Shown here piece after piece: positions 60,401 to 64,000 of a stretch of DNA of 64,000 nt (positions within the stretch are counted from its first letter, which is position 1; each line of letters begins with the position of its first letter). The stretch lies in NCBI GenBank assembly GCA_037179385.1, contig CM074188.1, forward strand, positions 23,763,318 to 23,827,317, given 5' to 3'. Under the pieces are notes generated by a model. It searched no databases, had not been told where the DNA came from, and worked only from the letters and a program-made list of their open reading frames with translations. The stretch is from Holothuria scabra (taxonomy: Eukaryota > Echinodermata > Holothuroidea > Aspidochirotida > Holothuriidae). The translations under genes were made by a program, and so were the position numbers.

Positions 60401-63068
60401 AGGGAAATTCAGGCGACTGGAGGGAAAATTTCACTTCTTTCTGCTAGCAAATCTAGGTAGAATTGTGGGAAAGTTTACTCCCTTACTGTGAAATAATTTT
60501 ACCTCCTTCCTAGAAATACATATTTTCCAGCGTGATCATTGATTTGTTAAACTAACCAGTTGATACAAGTCAAAGACAGGTGCTTTTAAAAACAACCTGT
60601 GATTCATGATGATAGGGGGTAAAACCATGTTAAATAGAAAACATGAACATTAACACAAAATATTGCTCTCAAAGGTATTTACATCCCCCCACTTTCCTGG
60701 ATTTTTGCCACCTGTGACAATTATATGATAATGATAACTATGAAAACTTGAACAACCAATTTAGCCAAGACGTCAAATCAGGAATTCCCAGACAATGCAA
60801 TTGAAAGTTAACAGGATTAACCTTAGCCTGCCAGACCTTCTTCATATGGTATTTCGTTGCTAAGAAAATACTAGACACGAGTTCATGTAGGTTGTGTCTC
60901 ATGGTACAAACATTTCCTAAGAGTAATGTGACTTATAATACATGCACACTATGTTAAAACATTTTGATATTACAAAATCTGTTACACATTCTAAGAATTA
61001 ACATGTGCCCTATGGGTCTTTGCATGCTTCCAGGGAAAGCTTTGTTGTTAGATTAAACCTATATATTAGAGTATCTTTTAATTTGTCTGTACTGCTACTT
61101 GCACATGTCTCAAATGTTTTTTGCCATTCACCATCTGTGGGACTAAAAGTTGTAGAATACAACCCACAGTATTCCCCTCCTGTTGTATGAGGCAACTAAA
61201 GGGAAGGTTAGGTTAGACAGAGTTATGGCCCAGTTTCCAACCAATTGGTTCAAGTCAAGCTGGCTTTTTTCCAGTTGTGGCTCACTGGCTTGTTTTCCTT
61301 ACTCCATTGCTTTTGCTGAGCACCAAGTACCATTGCAGTAGGTTCCGTTTTTAAAGTCTTCGGTATGACCCAGCCAGGAGTCAAACTCTCGACCTCCCGA
61401 CTGCAAGTCTGATGCTCTAATCAATTGACCATGCAGCTGGTCACACTAAAGGGAAGGAATTGTACCATATTTGAAATTGAACTTAAACATGAACTATACT
61501 TGAAACCATACATAAACTTTATCTTTTTAACTAGGTGACAATGTTTATCACATTCGCATTGGTGTGTTGTTAAACCTCACCAAGCTAACTCAATCTTTTA
61601 TTCATACTGACATATGCTATACGGTCAAATGTGTGACTCTCAAAAAGCTGTGCATTTGTTCTTACGGCAAAAGATGTAGACTTACTCCCATAACAGAACC
61701 AATGCACTTCCAGTATTGCCTGGCAAAATATGTGTAATAGTGTTTGCATTAACAATTCAAAAGCATAGTTCTTTGTTCTTCAAACCGAAGAAATGGATCC
61801 ATCCTTGTTATTTCTCACAACCAGACACATTGCTTTTGTACATAAAGTCATACCAAGTAAAGACTACTCAACTGGTTTTAGTCACAACTCTTGCTCATAT
61901 TAAACAAGTTGAACAGCAGATAATACTCTTTGTTCATATTCTCACATAGTATTCACAAAATCATTCTCGTTAATACACAGCAGGTGATATTCTTGTTCGT
62001 CATCATCATGCTTGGTCATGCAACAATTCTCTCTACAACACAACAAATTATAGTCTTGTTTGTAATCATTATGTTGTATGGTCACAACCAGTCCTCCTAT
62101 AACAGCAAATTATACTCTTGTGCATACACATCAATATACTCACAGTCTTAAACACAATGGATTTACCTTCAAAGAGAAGAGACACTTACTTTGCCCATTG
62201 TTCCGGAGAGGATGCTTGCAGTTTAGCCATCTTTTGAGACTGTCTCATCTCTTGTTTGGTCCTCCTAGGGAAGGGGCTGTTGAAGACATTTCTGCTACTA
62301 CGATTGGAAACATTGCCCTCGGAACCAGACGGAAGAAAGAGAGCCGGATTTAACACTGGAAACCCTTGGTAGCTGTTTATGAAGTGAGAAGAAAAGTTGA
62401 AAGTCAAAGACAAAGGCACACTAACAAACTCGGTCACCCACTATTTTTAGTATAACATGTTGGTTTTAAAATAAGGCAGATTATGTTTGACTAATTAGTA
62501 AACAGACAAAGAATGCACATCATACAAACTCAGTCACCAAGTATTTGTAAAATAAAATGTTGGTTTTAAAATGATTATAGAATCATATTATGTATGACTT
62601 CACTAAATGGAATTAAATGACACTTTCATGAAATACAATCCTTAATTTGAATTGCATTATCCCGAAGAAAACTGGTACAAAAACTTCAGGACCTTAGCAA
62701 AGTAAATACATGAGAGCAAACTGAAAGTCATGCACCTGTAAAAAATTTCCAAATTTTTTTTACAATTTGTGCCTTTCATCAGTTGTCCAAAAAAAAAGAG
62801 CAGAGGTAGTGGGAAAATAAAATTAAATAAGAAATAATCTTTTGATTTAACTACAAAAGATAATTTAATCCTATAAGATTTCTGCAAGCATTAAATGTCT
62901 TGAATGAGTTGGATAAAGAATGAATTCACATTTTTTCTATGGTACTCACTCAAATTCCATCCCTTCTAATTCTGTTTCATCAGGGGGAGTAACAAAGACT
63001 GTATGTTCACTGTCTTGAACTGCTTCATAATCTATCAGCTTGACATCTTCCTTGCTTTCGGCATCGAC
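38057..63068 (-). CDS. DENND4: DENND4 (Crag-type DENN-domain Rab GEF), C-terminal 1,296 residues, 15 exons
   Basis: DENND4 proteins (DENND4A/B/C in vertebrates, Crag in Drosophila) are exchange factors for Rab10/Rab11-class GTPases in post-Golgi and basement-membrane traffic. Exons, high to low: 62950-63068, 62190-62372, 60099-60243, 58834-58962, 57332-57569, 54879-55100, 52518-52718, 50748-51890, 46377-46551, 45198-45680, 43812-44091, 42595-42675, 40571-40728, 39154-39326, 38057-38217. All are GT-AG with consistent phases and total 3,891 nt including TGA. Diagnostic blocks are [20 protein letters not shown], a PPR-like region, a Cys-rich zinc-ribbon-like motif, and [20 protein letters not shown] followed by [19 protein letters not shown]. 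The N-terminal MABP and tripartite DENN domains lie beyond the right edge. The middle is low-complexity, serine-rich and presumably disordered. The 3' end is tandemly multiplied (see 37465-38217). Confidence 0.92.
39154..39326 (-). CDS. DENND4: DENND4 penultimate exon
   Basis: [28 protein letters not shown], then [19 protein letters not shown], typical of the C-terminal domain. Ends phase 1 with a single G, which matters for the duplicated last-exon cassettes downstream. Confidence 0.93.
39377..39566 (-). mobile_element. SINE family B, copy 3
   Basis: Same order of blocks (CACACCAACATGAATGTGTT, ACAGGTGGGAAGTACTGTGG). In the DENND4 intron upstream of the penultimate exon, sense orientation. 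Confidence 0.65.
40190..40445. mobile_element. MITE related to 46641-46902
   Basis: CCATTGGTGGGGTCCATTCT at left and GATGGACCCCAGTTAAGG at right are inverted relative to each other and match the better copy at 46.6 kb. Confidence 0.55.
40571..40728 (-). CDS. DENND4: DENND4 exon
   Basis: [20 protein letters not shown] then [20 protein letters not shown]; open through both splice sites and in family order. Phase 0 to 2. Confidence 0.9.
41685..41806. mobile_element. Short palindromic MITE, copy 3 (right end truncated)
   Basis: GACCTTTTCCAAATAGCATT through ATTTTATCCCATAATTCC; the right inverted repeat breaks off and passes into a GC-rich stretch. Confidence 0.6.
42595..42675 (-). CDS. DENND4: DENND4 27-codon exon
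   Basis: [20 protein letters not shown] then YSELKGK, matching WYFKRLDLP...LPGLIL of the family. Phase 0 to 0. Confidence 0.94.
43493..43645. repeat. Dispersed repeat shared with 30810-30985
   Basis: TACGGGTGTCAGG, GAAAGAATGCATTTCTGA, CATATTTGATGGTGGTAAGG, AATGCATTTCCTATCGTA. Confidence 0.55.
43812..44091 (-). CDS. DENND4: DENND4 exon, PYLSPLVL / HPIIFWN block
   Basis: [20 protein letters not shown] and [12 protein letters not shown] are the most conserved C-terminal motifs of DENND4. Two acceptor AGs lie 8 nt apart; the upstream one (TCTTCAG/TCTTAAAG) keeps frame. Phase 2 to 0. Confidence 0.94.
44400..44860. repeat. About 129-bp tandem repeat with T-tract/G-tract motifs
   Basis: The block GATGTT...TCTTTCAT.CAAA..GTTATGA occurs at 44595 and 44724; G-rich tracts preceded by T-rich tracts lie at 44415-44450, 44553-44580, 44690-44720 and 44805-44850. 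In a DENND4 intron; G4-capable on the plus strand. Confidence 0.7.
45198..45680 (-). CDS. DENND4: DENND4 exon, second half of Cys motif plus Ser-rich stretch
   Basis: Opens [20 protein letters not shown]: the C..C pair completes the metal-binding motif begun in the previous exon. It continues with serine- and acid-rich sequence ending [14 protein letters not shown]. Phase 2 to 2. Confidence 0.92.
46377..46551 (-). CDS. DENND4: DENND4 exon, first half of Cys-rich motif
   Basis: [20 protein letters not shown] then [20 protein letters not shown]. Vertebrate DENND4 has the same SSC..C..C..LVYDE.I.AGW block, likely one half of a zinc ribbon. Phase 1 to 2. Confidence 0.93.
46641..46902. mobile_element. 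MITE with long imperfect TIRs
   Basis: The left arm (TATAGGCGAATCCG ... GCCATTAGTGGGGTCCATCA) and right arm (TGATGGACCCCAGTAATGGC ... CGGATTCGTCTATA) are inverted over about 60 bp with gaps. It overlaps no exon. Confidence 0.7.
47290..47725. repeat. 86-bp tandem repeat, five units
   Basis: GACAAAGCTGAAAAGCTGGG-type blocks recur with AAAGCT or AAAGTT at 47355, 47441, 47527, 47613 and 47699: exactly 86 bp each time. In a DENND4 intron. Confidence 0.9.
47700..47875. repeat. Dispersed repeat shared with 60380-60525
   Basis: Both copies have GAAATTT..GGCAACTG-type blocks, AGAATTGTGGGAAACTTGC and CTGGGAAATAATTTCAC. This sequence forms the edge of the 86-bp array. Confidence 0.65.
50748..51890 (-). 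CDS. DENND4: DENND4 large exon (381 codons), disordered region
   Basis: Starts [20 protein letters not shown] and ends [13 protein letters not shown]. Rich in S, D, E and K, with acidic motifs [13 protein letters not shown] and [13 protein letters not shown], and [20 protein letters not shown]. The open frame over 1,143 nt with correct phases supports coding. Phase 1 to 1. Confidence 0.9.
52518..52718 (-). CDS. DENND4: DENND4 exon, Ser/Thr/Asn-rich linker
   Basis: [20 protein letters not shown] and [21 protein letters not shown]; disordered composition. Phase 1 to 1, which fits both neighbours. Confidence 0.82.
53045..53380. repeat. Dispersed repeat, inverted relative to 14950-15330
   Basis: GGCTCATTGAGTTGGTTCAT, ATCAATGACAAATGGTCAA and GTGGCAGTGACCCTTT are reverse complements of blocks in the SKIC3 intron copy. 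Confidence 0.6.
54399..54429. repeat. (AT)n microsatellite
   Basis: About 14 uninterrupted AT units in a DENND4 intron. Confidence 0.95.
54879..55100 (-). CDS. DENND4: DENND4 exon, linker
   Basis: [20 protein letters not shown] then [20 protein letters not shown]; a linker of low conservation but open in the required frame with both splice sites. Phase 1 to 1. Confidence 0.82.
57332..57569 (-). CDS. DENND4: DENND4 exon after PPR
   Basis: [20 protein letters not shown] then [20 protein letters not shown]: conserved AVLES..W and KLRN/HVLLAVAQF motifs. The second half is serine-rich and acidic. Ends phase 1. Confidence 0.92.
57750..57771. repeat. 22-bp perfect AT palindrome
   Basis: CATTATATAT followed by ATATATAATG, extended one base each side; cruciform-capable. 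In a DENND4 intron. Confidence 0.9.
58123..58646. mobile_element. About 520-bp element with 26-bp TIRs
   Basis: CTAAATGCGGGCTAAGGTGG (58123) is inverted at 58620-58646 (CCACGATAGCTCGCATTTAG) with few mismatches. Both sides are flanked by ATATAT-rich sequence, consistent with insertion into an AT microsatellite. No coding capacity. Confidence 0.75.
58834..58962 (-). CDS. DENND4: DENND4 exon, PPR motif
   Basis: [20 protein letters not shown] then [20 protein letters not shown]: a classic pentatricopeptide-type pair of helices ending in the [11 protein letters not shown] signature of DENND4. Phase 0 to 0. Confidence 0.94.
60099..60243 (-). CDS. DENND4: DENND4 exon, start of PPR-like region
   Basis: [20 protein letters not shown] then [20 protein letters not shown], conserved in DENND4A/C as LWFLYLPSYV. 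Phase 2 (AA from previous exon) to 0. Confidence 0.93.
60380..60525. repeat. Dispersed repeat shared with 47700-47875
   Basis: GGAGGGAAATTCAGGCGACT, AGAATTGTGGGAAAGTTTAC and GTGAAATAATTTTACCTCC match the copy at 47.7 kb in the same orientation. Confidence 0.65.
61206..61435 (-). mobile_element. SINE family A, copy 7 (best preserved)
   Basis: On the minus strand: head GGTCAATTGATTAGAGCATC, B-box-like GAGAGTTTGACTCCTGG, body GGAACCTACTGCAATGG, tail CTAACCTAACC. In a DENND4 intron, sense. Confidence 0.8.
62190..62372 (-). CDS. DENND4: DENND4 exon: [10 protein letters not shown] / PRRTKQEM block
   Basis: [20 protein letters not shown], then [20 protein letters not shown] and [10 protein letters not shown]. 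The PRRTKQEM...AKL signature is specific to DENND4 proteins. Phase 1 in, 2 out. Confidence 0.93.
62950..63068 (-). CDS. DENND4: DENND4 first exon in window
   Basis: [20 protein letters not shown] then [19 protein letters not shown]. Starts phase 0, ends phase 2. It lies between the DENN module and the PPR-like region in the family; upstream exons are off the edge. Confidence 0.85.
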
Positions 63069-63401
63069 CTGAAGAGGCAACCAAACAAAGGCACAAGGCA
63101 TAACCAAAAACTGTTGACTGCTCTAATAAAAGGAGGAGGGAGAGCACCCAATCTCTAAGGCAACCAAACTAAGGCACAAGGCATAACCAAAAACTGTTGA
63201 CTGCTTTGATTCAGTGGTCCCAATCTTTGAGACAACCAAAATGAGGCACAAAGTATGACAAAAAAAAACTGTTGACTGCTTTGATGTTAAAGGGAAAGCC
63301 CAATTTTTTCTCTAAAACCTAAAACTTCTTCCATATTCAAAACTGAAATGCTTTGGTCTCCTACTCCATGCAACAAATAGTATACCTACATTTGATGTAT
63401 G

Positions 63402-63468
63402 CGGTTAGGTTAGGTTAGACGGAGTTTTATAGCCCTGTTTCCAACCACTGGTTTCTAGCCAAGCCTCA
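63402..63468 (-). mobile_element. SINE family A, tail fragment
   Basis: GGTTAGGTTAGACGGAGTTT and GTTTCCAACCACTGGTTTC only; head and body are missing. Confidence 0.6.
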
Positions 63469-63520
63469 CAACAAACATAATTTACAACTTCAATGTGAAA
63501 TGTATCTCAAAACAATGGAG

Positions 63521-63720
63521 TGAGTTAATTTGATGAGATTAAATGACACACCAACATGAATGTGTTACAATGTGTCAGTCAACTCTATAAAAAGGTCAAA
63601 GTTCAAACATATTTCCAAGCATGGCTAAGTTCATATTTGGTTTTCCTTTAGTCATCTCTTACAATAGGCCAGAAATACCGTGGCCATATTCTCTAAGCCC
63701 CATCCACGGGGGGGGGGGAG
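63521..63720 (-). mobile_element. SINE family B, copy 4
   Basis: CACACCAACATGAATGTGTT and AGAAATACCGTGGCCATATT, ending in a G tract. Sense to DENND4. Confidence 0.65.
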
Positions 63721-64000
63721 ATCAAAAGAATGGAGGACCACCCATTGTCACAGACATCTCCTTCCTAAACGGGCAACATTTTAACAAAAACAGTTTTTCA
63801 CACTCATGTATATTACAAAGAATGCTTTCAATGGAACCTTATATGTTTTAGGATCCAATTAATTTAGATCCCAAATATCTATCTCATCTACTGCTACGCC
63901 AAACAGATTGAGTAATGGTACTCTTGTGTACAACACTAGCTATAAACTTTCAATAAATTTTTTTGAGAGTACACTTCAAACAAAATGCCTCAATTAAACA

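Noticed and set aside
61400..61435. tRNA gene
   Set aside because: A-box and B-box resemblance belongs to SINE heads; no cloverleaf acceptor stem or full tRNA seen.

Overview
This is a 64 kb piece of an animal nuclear genome: small GT-AG exons, introns full of SINEs, MITEs and minisatellites, CpG-poor gene bodies, and AATAAA poly(A) signals. Two conserved metazoan genes lie head-to-tail on the minus strand. Repeat style (tRNA-headed SINEs, hAT-like elements with C/G homopolymer tracts, arrays containing TGACCTTTGACCT) suggests a marine invertebrate deuterostome. An echinoderm, perhaps a holothuroid, is my best guess, but nothing here proves it.

Left part (852-21014, minus): the N-terminal half of SKIC3/TTC37, the TPR scaffold of the cytosolic SKI mRNA-decay complex. 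I assembled 18 coding exons with an unbroken reading frame (677 codons), including a 32-nt microexon. The gene continues off the left edge. Its introns hold two arrays of a 145-bp repeat (1-575 and about 2988-5035), each unit of which carries a nuclear-receptor DR1 sequence.

Middle (about 21 to 37.4 kb): intergenic. From left to right it holds a decayed retroelement ORF fragment (23873-24480), a CpG-rich stretch that may be the SKIC3 promoter (25090-25320), and a block about 7 kb long with a different texture (25.3-32.7 kb). That block contains a hAT-type MITE with perfect TIRs and 8-bp target duplication, two copies of a larger hAT-like family, and a structured segment whose start closely resembles the U2 snRNA 5' domain (30462 down to about 30190).

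Right part (38057-63068, minus): the C-terminal 1,296 residues of a single DENND4 (Crag-type Rab GEF) gene in 15 exons with consistent phases. It includes the PPR-like region, a long disordered region, a Cys-rich Zn-ribbon-like motif and the conserved C-terminal block. The MABP and DENN modules lie off the right edge. The most striking structure in the window is the 3' end of this gene: a 176-bp unit in four tandem copies. Each copy carries the C-terminal coding tail in frame, its own stop codon and its own AATAAA, and copies 1-3 start at an AG that would splice in frame to the penultimate exon.

The two genes are functionally unrelated (mRNA decay and vesicle traffic). No operon-like relation is implied.
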